Notes: generated by a model not told the origin, from the sequence alone. A stretch of 64,000 nucleotides of DNA from Siphonodentalium dalli (GCA_032622095.1 CP136065.1:248249474-248313473); one strand, 5' to 3'; shown: positions 11,510 to 23,250, numbered from the stretch's first letter. Numbers and translations are program-made.

Positions 11510-12149
11510 CTCATGACTCTCGTGTTGAGAGACATGAGTATGTTTTAATTAATACACAGTGACTTTTTAAGGGGCAATTGAACAGTATTTTGGAATTGGA
11601 AGAATATGTGGTCGAGTCATATTAACAAACTTTATAAAATTCTAACAGTAAACATGGTTTCATATATCTGTCACGAGTAAAATGTGAGTAATTGGTAGTT
11701 TCCAAAGATAGGGGCCAAAAATAAGGGCCAAAAACTACAACTCGACTGTATCAACAATGAAAAGATACTTATTACAGGGCTGAAAATAGGCCTCATTCCC
11801 AAGTTTACTCCCAATTTTTGAGACTGTAATACCTCACTCGGATTTAAATTCACTACATGACCACTTTGCCACTCAATGGATCTGGAGATAAGCTTTCGTG
11901 TCCCTTCATGCAGGAATATGTGTATTTCTTACAAGTATTGCAACATCGAAGATTTTACCATCATTTACATAATGCATAATGGTGTTGAGAATGCATACCC
12001 ACATGTCAATATAATTGTCTATATTCAGTCCAACTCTCTGTAATATGTGCACATTTAACTCATTCACATACATTGTAGCTGATCACCCATCGGTGCTAGA
12101 AAAATAGTACTGCCCAAATTTAAATACGAGTAAAAGTCGCCTGTTTCCG
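11510..12149. other. Intronic sequence, nothing recognised
   Basis: AT-rich unique sequence between the exon C echo and a degenerate tandem repeat. No exon or transposon end was found. Confidence 0.4.
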
Positions 12150-12480
12150 AAAAAAATAATAGGACTACCCTATTTCATGATTATTTTTCATGTCCTCACA
12201 CTCAATTAGCATAAAATAGAATTATCCCCCTTTATGTCCTCACACTCTATTAGCATGAAATAGAGTTATTCCCCTTAATAAGAAACACATTAAACTGTCC
12301 CCACACTCCATTAGCATGAGATAGAGTAATTCCCCTTCATAAGAAACACTGTCCTCACATTCCATTAGCATGTAGCATGAAATAGGATAAACATAAGAAA
12401 TACATTAAACTGTTCAATTACGTTGAGTTTCACAATTACACTGAGTTTCAATTACACTGAGTTTCACAATTACACTGAGT
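12150..12480. repeat. Degenerate tandem repeats in intron
   Basis: Three to four imperfect units of about 55-70 bp with GTCCTCACACTC, ATTAGCATGAAATAGA and TTATCCCCCTT, followed by short TTACACTGAGTTTCA repeats near 12420-12480. Confidence 0.7.
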
Positions 12481-12689
12481 TTGTTTCTATCTCTATATAT
12501 TCTCAATTATAAGTCTCTATGTCGCAAATACCACAGCCGGGCCTGAGAATAAGGTGCCTGTCATTTGCTAGCTAGCATCACTAAATTCACCCTCTGTGGA
12601 CCTCATTCTGCTTTGGCCTCATCTTTGGAAAGTTTCTTTATTATCAAATTTCTATAGAGACATCTTCTCATAGATACTATTTTTTAGTT

Positions 12690-15600
12690 CAAAAACTCGA
12701 CTTATGGTTTGACGAGGGACAGTTGGCAGGTGGGCGGGCGGCGCGGATGGGCGGACCTAAAGAATGCCTTAGAACTTTGACATTTGTGAACGGATTAAAA
12801 AAAAAATTTGGTATGGCAGTTGCTCCCAATGACTATTTACTGCCTGTAGAAAATGGGTCACATCCGAACTTTTTAACAAGAGTTATCCATCTTAGATGGT
12901 TTTTAGTTAAGTTTTTCACCGATAACGCGATAACTCACGCAAATATTAACCAATTTCAACAATATTTGGTATATGAGACTCTTGCAACAATATCTCGGAC
13001 GAGTTCGAAAACCAGGTTTGTCAAAAAAAAATTCGCGGAGTTATGGGTCTTAGTTTGTCTATTTTTAGCAATTTTATCACCGTTAGCGCGATAACTCGAT
13101 GAGATATTAACCGATTTCAACAATATTTGGTATATGAGTCTCCTGCAACAATATCTCGGACGAGTTCGAAAACCAGGTTTGTCCGAGAAAAAAAATTCGC
13201 AGAGTTATGGGTCTTAGTTTGTCTATTTTTAGCAATTTTATCACCGTTAGCGCGATAACTCAATGAAATATTAACCGATTTAAACAATATTTGGTATATG
13301 AGTCTATTGCAACAATATCTCGGACGAGTTCGAAAACCTGGTTTGTCCGAATGTTTTTTCCGGAGTTATGGGTCTTAGTTTGTCTATTTTAATCACAATT
13401 TTATCACCGTTAGTGCGATAACTCAATGAAATATTAACAGATTCAATTGATATCTCCGTCAAAGGTATCTTGCCCACTGAACTATATGGTATATTATCCC
13501 AAGTAGGAGGGGTTAACTCTCCGAGTTGAAAAAAACGTACGAAATTCTATAGTACATATCCTCTGTCATGTTAATGACCCGTGTAATCACGTGATTTCTG
13601 ACACGTAGTGAAGAAATCGCCATATTTTTTTCCCTCCTCACCAGGGACGGGTGCAAAAAGAATCTCTCACAAGAATACGAAGCTAAGTTGCAGTTTGTAT
13701 AGCAAAAACAGTTTTGTTTTTGTTTTATACAAACAACATTATTTCTTTGCTTATAGTTGAAAATTATGTAACAATTCACATAAAGATTACGCGGTTTTGT
13801 TCCGAATATAAGATCGGAAATGGATGACACGTTTCGTTTTAACGGACTTTGTCTTCCATAATTTTAATCGGTCAATGAAGTTATATCCGTTGTTTATGCC
13901 GACAATATTAGAGTTTCTGGCCTATTAACGACAGAACATTCGAGGCACCATTGGATATGACTAAAGACGCTGATCGTTTTCTTTACAACAAATCTATGGC
14001 ATACAGGTGACGTATAATTTAAGTTACCACGTGCGTTGACGGTGGTTAAAGGTATCACGAAATTAGGTGACTTATTTTCGAGTTCATTTTTTCGATTTAC
14101 GGCTTTATTTAGACGTTGACAATCATCGTCTGGTGTAAAACTGAAGACAAAAGCACTGTTTTAACGCTTGTGAAATACGCTGATAGGATTGTAAAATCCT
14201 GAATGTCAATTTGAACCTTTTTAACCAACAATGGAGCTGTTACTGCCTTGGTTGGCACAGCATGGTAACATAACACAACAGGTGTATTTGTGATTGTTCG
14301 TAATCACATTAATTACTTTCACAGGACTGCTCATCGAGGTAAGAACAGGTTCATGAATCGCCTTCCCTGTAGCTCCCCTTGACGTCGCTTCCCTCGTTTC
14401 GAGGTCCCAAGAATAGAGAACGAAAGTCGATATATAGGGTTCCTCTAATTGGCTTAATTAGCACTCGGAGCGATAGTCACACCACACAGGACGCGGGTTG
14501 GGGCTACCCATCGAACCCGTAGCTCACACGAGTTGCTTCCCCTAGGACACGGACAAACTCGCGGGGAAGGATCCAGAGAATTTTTGTTTGGGGACACCTG
14601 TTCTGTATTTGAGTATGTGCCCATATAAATTTGGATGTTAAAATATTCAGTACTGGATACTTGATTGTGCAAATAAAGGCTCCATATTATAGACTATATA
14701 TCATCTGCGGGCTGATGATTTGCATTACTAGGACATTTTGTTGAATTGTAGAAAAATTCCTTGAAAATATGGAAGATCCAACTGGAATAAATACTATCTA
14801 CATGGAATTTGGGGACATTTGGGTCTCTATAGTTTGGGCACCCAAACCTGTAACAGGTATCAAAACATCCCTGGATCCTTCTCTGACTTGCCGATATATC
14901 GTGTTCCTCTAATTGGCGTAATTAGCACTTGGGGCGATAGTCACACCAAACAGGGCACGGGTTGGGGCTACCCATTGAACCCATTAGTCACATTGGTGCG
15001 CTCCCTGGACTATCGAACGGGACGTCAATCTGCTTCTGCGGGTCGACTGTTGGCTGTTGACGTGCCCCGGACGGCTGTGACCACTGAGCTCTACTAAAAC
15101 ACTCGACACACGCCGTCCATCGCTACAAGTCGTCATCTCGGGGTCAGCGCGGCTGGGGGATACACCCTCAGTGGTCCCTGACCATGCTCTCCGGTGCCTT
15201 ATGATCATAGTGTGTGGAAATTTGGGCTAAAATTACTAGTCGAATGGCCATTTTACTTTGTCTCAATTCAAATTAGGAGACTTTTTCTCAAATTATTACA
15301 TTTACGCAATTATTTGGCACCTGAAAGTTTATCCTCCATGCCTTCTGCCCCAGCTGGGCTTGGAATGGGATCACAGTTCACAGGCTTGTTTCCTCCTTAT
15401 TATAAGTCACCACTTCCGGCGGCTTGGCAGACAGGTTACTGGCCGCATTATGGCCAACAGCTGCCAGTAACTTCGGGTTTGATTTTAATGAAAACAAAAG
15501 ATCTTATTCCCTGACGCCATTATAGCAGGAAGCTTGCTTGGGAACTGGTACCTACTAACCTCCCATCGCCAGTTCGGTCGGTTGGATATCGGGATCAGTC

Positions 15601-17871
15601 GAGCTGCTGCTCCACCCCGAGATGTACAGGCTCTGGCATTCCTCCGGGGTCCCCAATGACCAGACCTCACATGCAATTAGAAATGAAGCTTGTCGTGGTG
15701 TATTGTGCTGTTAACACCCCATCGACGGATGGAGATCAGGATCAGATCGAGCAGTCGCTCCAGCACGAGGTGAAAGGGCTTTCGACATTCCTTTCAGGTC
15801 ACCTTTACATGCGCTTACGAGGGAGCTCAGTAGTTGTTCAGTGTTCTCTGATGCAGCCAAGCGCAGGAAGAAAATTAATGTTGAATTTTGATTAGCAAAT
15901 AACCTCAGATTGACATGATTTGATAGCATTGTTCTACAATCATTTACAATTTAACAGAACATCAGAGTGCTTTCCCTTGTTTCGAGGGTTCCAAGGAAGA
16001 GATAGAAACCTTTACGACCAGGACACTGTCACTTGTCGATGTATAGTGTTCCCTTCATTGGCGTAATTAGCACTCAGGATGATAGTCCCACCAAACAGGT
16101 CGCGGGTTGGGGCTATCCATTGAACCCATTGGCCGCATTTGGTGGGCTTTCTGGACTATCGACAAGGACTCCAAGTCGGATACTACGGGACGACTGTTGG
16201 CATACCCTGGGACAGTCAAATGAGGAAATAGGATCCAAGTTGCATGGCTTTTGTTAGCATTTGGGTAGCAACTTGCCCTGTGATGCCGGTCAATTTGTAC
16301 CCTGCCTAACGTCGTCAGAGCTGGGTGGTTATGCCATCGGACTGCACACTTGGCGACCTGGGTTCGACCATCCTGAGAGGTATTCCACCATTTTACTGTT
16401 CTTGGGTTGGGATGTGTTCAACTTCTTGCTTTATAAGTTGTTGCTTCTTTCCATGTTCCATCCAGCACTTTCATGGTCACGGGCTTTGCTGGAGAATGTC
16501 TATAGTCATTCATATCACTAGATTAGTATATGACTCTCGCCCTTTCATTTTCCTGACTTTTAAGACGTGTTCTGGACTGGTTCGGGTGCTCGATAGGGTA
16601 AATATTTACATCTCGATTTGGGACGCAAGAATCAGAGATAAACAAGCATACATGCTTATCTCCGACCTCGCTGTGTTTCCGTAATAGATACGAATGACAT
16701 ATATTTTGTCTTCAGGTTGCTTTCAGTGCTAACTCAACATGGATTTCACTTTTGTTGTCCAGTCATACATAGATGAGTCCATTATCCATGGTTCGACATA
16801 TGCTCAATTTCAGAACACTGTTGACATGAGGTCTAGTTCAGCACCCCACTCGGGCTTAATGGGCAACACGGCGTATTAGCAGCGTGGAAAAGAAGAACGA
16901 AATGGCTTCTGTGATATCGGCCTTTGCGTCTAATACGTCATTCTTCTTATGGGCTCGGTTGTCGGTACATAATGGTTTTGTTTTCCCTGATAGCGCTTGA
17001 TTCGCCTAGTGCTCATTTAACATACTAAGCCAGGTCCTTTGCTGACCTCAGCGATTGCCAATGCAGGATAATGTTGCACCTGTGGGGCAGCATATGAATC
17101 GTGTTGGGCACACTTCATAAAGCCGGATGAAAATTCTTGCCAGATGCTTCTCCTCGTGCGAGATTCATTAGCATTGGGTGTCGGATGCCAGATCATATGA
17201 TCCGCCCTCTCGATTCGCACTTCGGGCGATGGTTGTCTCTGGAACAGGGTCCCATTGGAGGGGCACCCCATCCTTACCAGAAGGGATATCTTGCGCCATC
17301 GACTCGTCGGGGAGCAGTCAGCAGAGCTCGAACAGTTGGGGCGCGGTGGCCCTTGGTCTGCTTTTCATTACATACATGTACCTGCCGTCGGTTTCTGCTG
17401 GTTTTCCTAAAAAAGTAAAATATATATCTCCCGATATCACAGAAGCCATTTCGTTCTTCTTGCCCACTGAACGCTGAGCTCCCTCCCAGGGTTTCGCACC
17501 CACCCCGCTCACGAGGAATGTCCTACTGGGGATAAAAATATGGCGAATTCTTCACTACGTGTCAGAAATCACGTGATTACACGGGTCATGAACATGACAG
17601 AGGATATGTACCATAGAATTTCGTACGTTTTTTTCAACTCGGAGAGTTAACCCCTTCTACTTGGGATAATATACCATATAGTTCAGTGGGCAAGATACTT
17701 CTAGGAGATATATATTTTACTTATTTAGGAAAATATTGTATTTGGTATATAGGTCTATTGCAATAATATACCACCGTCCAACTTTTTTTCCCGGAGTTGT
17801 GCACCTTATTGGCAGAAGTTTGGTTCGACTGCCAAAAAACTCGACAAAAGCATCTTAGAAGCGTACCCCTT
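12690..17871 (+). mobile_element. HINE-2 copy A, interrupted
   Basis: It begins near CAAAAACTCGACTTATGG, with GGTGGGCGGGCGGCGCGG following. Core repeats hold GCGATAACTCAATGAAATAT, CAATATTTGGTATATGAGTC and TCTCGGACGAGTTCGAAAAC. The body is cut at 13448 and resumes at 17714. The right end has AAAAAACTCGAC, then the imperfect hairpin GCATCTTAGAAGC and the end GTACCCCTTG. Copy B (44.6-47.4 kb) ends with the same hairpin and CACCTCTTG, which supports the boundary. Insertion was between T residues of FB1. Confidence 0.75.
13449..17713. mobile_element. 4.2-kb element with about 190-bp terminal inverted repeats
   Basis: The ends are long inverted repeats: GTATCTTGCCCACTGAACTA at 13465 and its inverse at 17677-17696. 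Pairing continues through AAAACGTACGAAATTCTAT, CCGTGTAATCACGTGATTTC and ACTACGTGTCAGAAATCACG with few mismatches. The interior has three copies of a segment of about 105 bp (near 14440, 14895 and 16030) with TAATTAGCACT, GATAGTCACACCA and GGGTTGGGGCTACCCAT. No ORF with a recognisable transposase domain is visible, and there is no clear target duplication. The superfamily is unknown. A second inverted pair (AAGAACGAAATGGCTTCTGT at about 16889 and its inverse at about 17450) lies within it. Confidence 0.75.
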
Positions 17872-18298
17872 GTTTAGTTTTGTTTCTCTGTATCCCCAAA
17901 TTGGCAGACAACACATTGCGTAATCGGGGTTCGCAATGGGTGTACATCACAATATTCACCATTCAATGGGAACTTCATTCTGAGTCTATGTCTTCCATAG
18001 CAAATGAGGTCATGCAGAATGAGGTCCACAGAGGGTGAATTTGGTGATACTGGCCCACTATGGTGATAGCGTCACTAAATTCACCCCCTGGCGACCTCAT
18101 TCTGCAAATGACAGGTACACTAAACTTAGGCTTGGCCAGCTGGCTCGGCTATAGCTATCTCACTTCTCTATCAAAAGTGTACATGTACATTGTCTATTTT
18201 TATCATTTTTAAATTGATGAGCTATTTTGTTTTTGAGCTTTTTATTTCTTCCTTTTCATTTTTCTGTAGAATATTTGACACTTACTGTTCTTCCACAG

Positions 18299-18432
18299 AG
18301 GCGCTGAAAGTTTTAGAGGGTCGGGAGCCTAAAGCTGAAGTCAAGGAAGCGCTTGAAAAGTTCAAGGTCAAAAGGCAAGAAGTGGATACTTTGTTGATTA
18401 AAACGGGGCAAGATCTGCTCACTGGAAGATTG
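18299..18432 (+). CDS. STAT5-like: STAT5-like exon D (coiled coil)
   Basis: It is 134 bp in phase 1-0, encoding ALKVLEGREPKAEVKEALEK and then FKVKRQEVDTLL. Two acceptors are possible: TTTCTGTAG at 18269 and TTCCACAG at 18298. Only the latter fits the phase-1 end of exon C (giving a Gln codon across the junction), so I chose 18299. The donor is GTGAGT. Composition and place match the long coiled-coil helix; identity with vertebrate STAT5 is low, as usual for this region. Confidence 0.82.
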
Positions 18433-18440
18433 GTGAGTTT

Positions 18441-18473
18441 ACTTTGTTGATTAAAACGGGGCAAGAACTGCTC
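18441..18473 (+). repeat. Echo of exon D 3' end
   Basis: ACTTTGTTGATTAAAACGGG plus GCAAGA and TGCTCAC recurs 53 bp after its place in the exon (18388 and 18441). The second copy is cut off by the foldback MITE at 18474, so further copies or the copied donor may have been lost. Confidence 0.9.
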
Positions 18474-18613
18474 ACCGGTTCTGTGGTTTTAGTGCTGCAG
18501 GTCACAGTTCTTGATTAGCATTTCCATATATGGAAGTCATGAATATTCAAAAGCTCCATATATGGAAATTCTACTCCTGAACTTTGACCTGTAGCACTAA
18601 AACCACGAAACCG
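18474..18613. mobile_element. Short foldback MITE, about 140 bp
   Basis: Arms of about 60 bp pair: ACCGGTTCTGTGGTTTTAGT with the inverse of ACTAAAACCACGAAACCGG, continuing through GCTGCAGGTCACAGTTC to the inner palindrome TTTCCATATATGGA. It is non-coding and sits 42 bp after the exon D donor. Confidence 0.8.
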
Positions 18614-18826
18614 GGGCTGGATGAATTTATGAAAATGCAGAACCAGAACTGGTGAATCCAATGTTCACGTTTGATCTTTTGTAACATTTGTTGGAATTTG
18701 CATTAAATTTTTGTTTCTGGTTGCTAGCTGCACTGAATAGATTAAAATTATGGTATACAAGTTTACAACCACAAATTATAGGTCAAATTAATTATTGGCT
18801 TTCATCTTCCATCTTCATCTTGGTGT

Positions 18827-19206
18827 CAAGCCTGAGTTTAGTGTGCCTGTCATTTGCAGAATGAGGTTCCTAGAGGGTGAATTTACCGATGCTTTAACGG
18901 GCTAGCATCACCAAATTCACGATCTGGGGACATCATTCTGCATGGCCTCATCTGCTATGAGAGACATAGACTCAGATTGAGGTTCCCAAATGGTGAATAT
19001 TGTGATGTGCACCCATTGGGAACCTCGATTATGCAATGAGTTGTCTGCCAATTTGGGCATATAGAGAAACTAAACTAAAAAAGAAATATAATCTATGTGA
19101 AGAAGTTTCTATAGAAATTTGATAATAAAGAAAGTTTCCAGAGAAGATGAGGCCTAAGTAGAATGAGGTCCCCAGAGGGTGAATTTTGTGATGCTAGCCC
19201 ACTATG
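18827..19206. mobile_element. FB1 foldback MITE copy c, right end missing
   Basis: Starts CAAGCCTGAGTTTAGTGTGC and contains the left hairpin arm, the middle segment (ATTGGGAACCTCGATTATGC) and the beginning of the second arm, then breaks at GCTAGCCCACTATG. The terminal right arm is absent. Confidence 0.75.
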
Positions 19207-19479
19207 TCAAATTAATGTAACAGAAGAACCATTTTGCTACCTCCGATGTAGATCTACTATGGGTATAAACGTTTAACACATTTGAAAATTTACACACACA
19301 GTAGAAATTTATACCCACAGTAGGGTGTAAAGATGAAATTTACAAAATAGGCGTCAATACACATAATAGCAATTATGGTTTTAAACTATTTCTGTTGGTA
19401 CCTTATCTCCTAGCAACTGTAAGCTCCCCGTTGAATATATGTTGACACCTCCATTGATGGTTGATCATTGTTTCATCAG
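19207..19479. other. Intron before exon E
   Basis: Unique AT-rich sequence with a short CACAGTAGAAATTTATACC repeat. It ends in acceptor TGTTTCATCAG. Confidence 0.5.
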
Positions 19480-19634
19480 GAGCTGACTAAAATGCATGAA
19501 CAGACATTTGAGATGCTGAATCAACTTCAGAAAAAGGTTCTCGATGATGAGTTGAAGAACTGGAGACGACAACAACAGCTATCAGGAAACGGAGCTCTGT
19601 TTGATATGGACAGCTTAGAAAAACTACAGGAATG
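19480..19634 (+). CDS. STAT5-like: STAT5-like exon E (coiled coil)
   Basis: 155 bp in phase 0-2. It encodes ELTKMHEQTFEMLNQLQKKV followed by LDDELKNWRRQQQLSGNG. This matches STAT5 closely (vertebrate LDDEL, W, RRQQLAGNG). The Trp codon is split across the next intron (TG|G). The donor is GTGAGC. Confidence 0.95.
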
Positions 19635-19667
19635 GTGAGCACAAACCAGGCCTCAAAATTCACAGAA

Positions 19668-19870
19668 TGAGGTCCCCAGGGGTTGAATTTAGTGATGCTA
19701 TCCTCCATAATGGGCTAGCATTACCAAATTCACCCTCTTGGGACCTAATTCTGCATTGCCTCAACTGCAATGGGAAACATAGACTCAGATTGTAGTTCCC
19801 AAATGGTGAATAGTGTGATGTAAACCTCGTTATAGTGATTGGGAACCTCGTTTATGCAATTGTCGTTAAC
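19668..19870. mobile_element. FB1 foldback MITE copy d, partial
   Basis: One hairpin arm, AGAATGAGGTCCCCAGGGG ... CACCCTCTTGGGACC, then the middle segment up to GGGAACCTCGTTTATGC. Both outer ends are missing. Confidence 0.7.
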
Positions 19871-20036
19871 TGTGTTAATTTGTCCTTTTTAGGTATGTGC
19901 CCTCTTTCAGTTAGCATGGCTGACCTGTAACATGACCTTTGACCTTTGTAGGTGTGAAGCCCTCGCTGAGTTAACATGGCTGACTTGTAACGTGACCTTT
20001 ATATGTATGTGCCCTCTCTGAGTTAACATGGCTGAC

Positions 20037-21031
20037 CAGTGTTCGCGCTGTCGGTAGCCAAATTAGCCAATGGCTAATATTTTTCGAATTTGGCTAATAA
20101 AAATTTCATTTGGCTAAACTTTTGGCTAAACTTTTTTTGACCCCAAATAGAGACTGGAAGCATGAATTTTTGGCAAGTGGGTTTTTAATTCTGTGATGCG
20201 AACGATCTAGTCCGAAAACATCGTATACGTAAGTGGGAATATATCGCCGACTGTACAAAGGGAAACCCGATCGCGGACAGTACAAAGGTAAACCCGTCAC
20301 TCTGCACAAAACAGCAAAAGGTCATATCATTATTTTACATTTAATCCGCTAATCCCCCATTATCTGTCTGGTCACTCACGGGGCTCCTGCACAATGCACG
20401 TTTATGACGACATTGTATTTATGACAGCCAAGGTCTATGAGCACCAAGTGTAAGACAATAGCTTAATCAGCCAAATGTGAATCACGACAGATAATTTGTG
20501 GCTATTTTTCGTCAATACCGATACATTCAAAATAATATGCATGCGTTTATGACAGATTGTAATTTGATAATGGCGTAACAATATTAAGTCATTAATTTCC
20601 AGATGTCACTTAGATATTTTCGCAAGGATAATTAATATTTAATGATTTAAAAGAAGATAGTGGGGAAATGTCCGGTGGGGAAATGTACGTATACCCAATC
20701 CCGGGTTACCCCACCCCCCCCCCCCCCCCCCCCCCCCCCCCAAATCACTCTTTCACATAAAGATTAATAAATTTTTAATAAATGACATATATAAAAATAT
20801 TTCTAGTTCATCAAAATTAGTTAAATTATTGTGTATTTTACCTGTGCCTATTAGATTTGACGTTTTAGTCATTAATTGTGAACCGACCATAAAACGATGA
20901 TTTAATTTGGCCATAGTTTTTTTTTAATTTGTCCAAAAAAAATTTGGCTAAAGTTTTTTTCATTTGGCTAATAAAATTTTCATTTGGCTAAACTTTTGGC
21001 TAAATTTGATTTCGGTTTAGCGCGAACACTG
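20037..21031. mobile_element. Non-autonomous hAT element with 8-bp target duplication
   Basis: The ends are CAGTGTTCGCGCT and its inverse AGCGCGAACACTG, with subterminal GGCTAAACTTTTGGCTAAA repeats on both sides. The flanks are TGGCTGAC on each side (20029-20036 and 21032-21039), a perfect 8-bp duplication. The TIR and duplication length fit the hAT superfamily. It is 995 bp with no transposase domain seen. It landed inside the exon F echo array. Confidence 0.92.
20714..20741. repeat. Poly-C run of 28
   Basis: Uninterrupted cytosines inside the hAT element. The length is likely uncertain in any assembly. Confidence 0.9.
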
Positions 21032-21238
21032 TGGCTGACTTGTAACGTGACCTTTGTAGGTATGTGCCCTCTCTCAGTTAACATGGCTGACCTTTAACGT
21101 GACCTTTGACCTTTGTAGTTGTGAAGCCCTCTCTCAGTTAACATGGCTGACCTGTAACGTGACCTTTGACCTTTGTTGGTGTGAAGCCCTCTCTCAGTTA
21201 ACATGGCTGACCTGTAACGTGACCTTTGACCTTTGTAG

Positions 21239-21400
21239 GTGTGAAGCCCTTGCTGAGTTAACATGGCTAAATCGTCAACAGGTGAAGAAAGAAGAGATTC
21301 TCGCTCACCAGCTTCCGATCGCTCTGCCGCCCGGACAACAAGACTCAACTCAAGTGCTCAATGCATCCATCACTCAACTCCTGTCTAATTTAGTCACCAG
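21239..21400 (+). CDS. STAT5-like: STAT5-like exon F (end of coiled coil)
   Basis: 162 bp in phase 2-2. It encodes CEALAELTWLNRQQVKKEEI, then HQLPIALPPG, LNASITQLLSNLVT. The vertebrate counterpart is CEKLAEIIWQNRQQI ... QLPIPGP ... VNATITDIISALVTS. The acceptor CTTTGTAG is the last of about seven similar copies; this is the only one followed by the full exon. Confidence 0.95.
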
Positions 21401-21451
21401 GTAATAACGACTGCATAAGCCTCGAGATTCGTGAATCTGTCTGATAATTTC

Positions 21452-22230
21452 ATTAGATTCGATCATAGGATTCAATTGTTTCTTTATGAATGCCTTTTTA
21501 GCATTCCTGATAATAATTAGATTCGATCATAGGATTCAATCGTTTCTTTATGAATGCCTTTTTAGCATTCCTGATAATAATTAGATTCGATCATAGGATT
21601 CAATCGTTTTTTTACGAATTGCCTTCTCAGCATTCCTGATAATAATTAGATTCGATCATAGGATTCAATCGTTTCTTTACGAATTGCCTTCTCAGCATTC
21701 CTGATAATAATTAGATTTGATCATAGGATTCAATCGTTTCTTTACGAATTGCCTTCTCAGCATTCGTGATAATAATTAGATTTGATCATAGGATTCAATC
21801 GTTTCTTTATGAATTGCCTTCTCAGCATTCCTGATAATAATTAGATTCGATCATAGGATTCAATCGTTTCTTTATGAACACCTTCTCAGCATTCCTGATA
21901 ATAATTAGATTCGATCATAGGATTCAATCGTTTCTTTATGAATGCCTTCTCAGCATTCCTGATAATAATTAGATTTGATCATAGGATTCAATCGTTTCTT
22001 TATGAATGCCTTCTCAGCATTCCTGATAATAATTAGATTCGATCATAGGATTCAATCGTTTCTTTATGAATGCCTTCTCAGCATTCCTGATAATAATTAG
22101 ATTTGATCATAGGATTCAATCGTTTCTTTACGAATTGCCTTCTCAGCATTCCTGATAATAATTAGATTTGATCATAGGATTCAATCGTTTCTTTACGAAT
22201 TGCCTTCTCAGCATTCCTGATAATAATTGG
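21452..22230. repeat. 64/65-bp intronic minisatellite, about 12 copies
   Basis: ATTAGATTCGATCATAGGAT followed by TCAATCGTTTCTTTATGAAT and TCTCAGCATTCCTGATAATA. Two length variants occur (ATGAATGCC, 64 bp; ACGAATTGCC, 65 bp). It begins about 50 bp after the exon F donor and contains no exon sequence. Confidence 0.95.
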
Positions 22231-22231
22231 A

Positions 22232-23115
22232 GTCAATATTTAATTTAGGTGAACCTCTCCACAAACCAATTGTAATGAAACATATTCACTAAGTGTCACA
22301 ATTGTTGTTTAATTTGTGAATTTGATAACATTGCAATTCCAAATTGATGACTCACATTGGATCTTTTTGCTTTTATTGCACAAATTTACTTTGCTAAATC
22401 AGGTTATGTCGGAGCATTGCATGGAATATTATTTCCGGTTGTAATGTAACTACGGACGCGCGCCCCGTTGTGTTGTGATATCGGCAGGATTCTGAACGCA
22501 TAATTAAAAACTATGTTTATATATATAATCTACAAATTTACATGTAGTACAATAAATTGATGAGATATTATTTTATATATCCATCTGTTCAAGATTTCAA
22601 TACGCCGCGATAAAGAAATCAATATAAAAAGTCAATATCTCCCGGTTTCACATCAAGTCAGCCCAATGTGAGTGCTTCTAAATAAAGGCTCATTCACAGT
22701 TCACATGCAAATATCTCAAATTCATCTTGGGAAGCTTATTTGTGTGTATGCATATATAACTACCGACTATAAAGTAATATGGTGCTTTTATCAACGCAAT
22801 ATCGATAAAACCAAAAACATTCCAAGCGGCGCATTAGAGCACCTGATGGCGAAAATGCGGACGTCTTACGGCTAAGTTAGCCCACTGCCGTTTTGAACAA
22901 TTCGCGCTAGTTTTCTGTTATCTAATTAGCATCAATGGAAAACTCCACTCCTAAACTTGAGCCAATGAAATCAGTTCACACATAATGAATGGTTCCTTCA
23001 TACCTGGTGACGTTGGCTATATGAGGTGGTGTAACTAAAGGTGCTGTTGGGGAAAAGGGTTAACCAATATGCTGCACAATGTCACCTTATTTGATGAGTC
23101 TTGAATCTATTTCAG
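22232..23115. other. Intron before exon G, nothing recognised
   Basis: Unique AT-rich sequence. A 67-codon ORF at 22672-22875 has no recognisable motif. It ends in acceptor TTGAATCTATTTCAG. Confidence 0.45.
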
Positions 23116-23250
23116 TACATTCATAGTTGAGACGCAGCCCCCACAGGTGCTAAAAAAAGAATCTAAATTTACCGCTACAATCAGGCTACTAGTTGGAGGC
23201 AAACTCAACGTTCATATGAACCCGCCAGAGGTCACGGCATCTATTATAAG
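23116..23250 (+). CDS. STAT5-like: STAT5-like exon G (start of DNA-binding domain)
   Basis: 135 bp in phase 2-2. It encodes [20 protein letters not shown] then [19 protein letters not shown]. Nearly every position matches vertebrate STAT5 ([26 protein letters not shown]), the first strands of the STAT immunoglobulin-like DNA-binding fold. This exon is the best evidence for STAT5 rather than STAT6 affinity. Confidence 0.98.

Larger units (their letters stand above)
12538..18134. mobile_element. FB1 foldback MITE copy e, split by nested insertions
   Basis: The left arm fragment (12538-12689) has GGTGCCTGTCATTTGC, CACCCTCTGTGGACCTCATT and TTTCTATAGAGACATCTTCT. The right part (17872-18134) resumes at TTTAGTTTTGTTTCTCTGTA and runs to CACTAAACTTAGGCTTG. 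Joined, they rebuild a normal FB1 interior (ACTATTTTTTAGTT then TAGTTTCTC in other copies). HINE-2 copy A occupies the gap, and another element sits inside that. Confidence 0.8.
19884..21238 (+). repeat. Tandem echoes of exon F 5' end with acceptor (about 7 copies)
   Basis: A unit of about 56 bp reads TGACCTTTGACCTTTGTAG|GTGTGAAGCCC ... GAGTTAACATGGCT. It joins the exon F acceptor to the first 28 bp or so of exon F. Copies lie at about 19890, 19945 and 20000, then, after the hAT insertion, at about 21055, 21112, 21170 and the real exon. Several keep TTTGTAG|G; others are TTGTAGTT or TTGTTGGT and would be dead acceptors. Confidence 0.93.

Noticed and set aside
14454-17512. Several 60-119 codon ORFs within the 4.2-kb element
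   Set aside because: They overlap on both strands, have no recognisable transposase motif and coincide with repeats.
18270-18298. Alternative acceptor TTTCTGTAG at 18269 for exon D
   Set aside because: It would need a phase-2 end on exon C, which ends in phase 1. The acceptor at 18298 keeps the frame.
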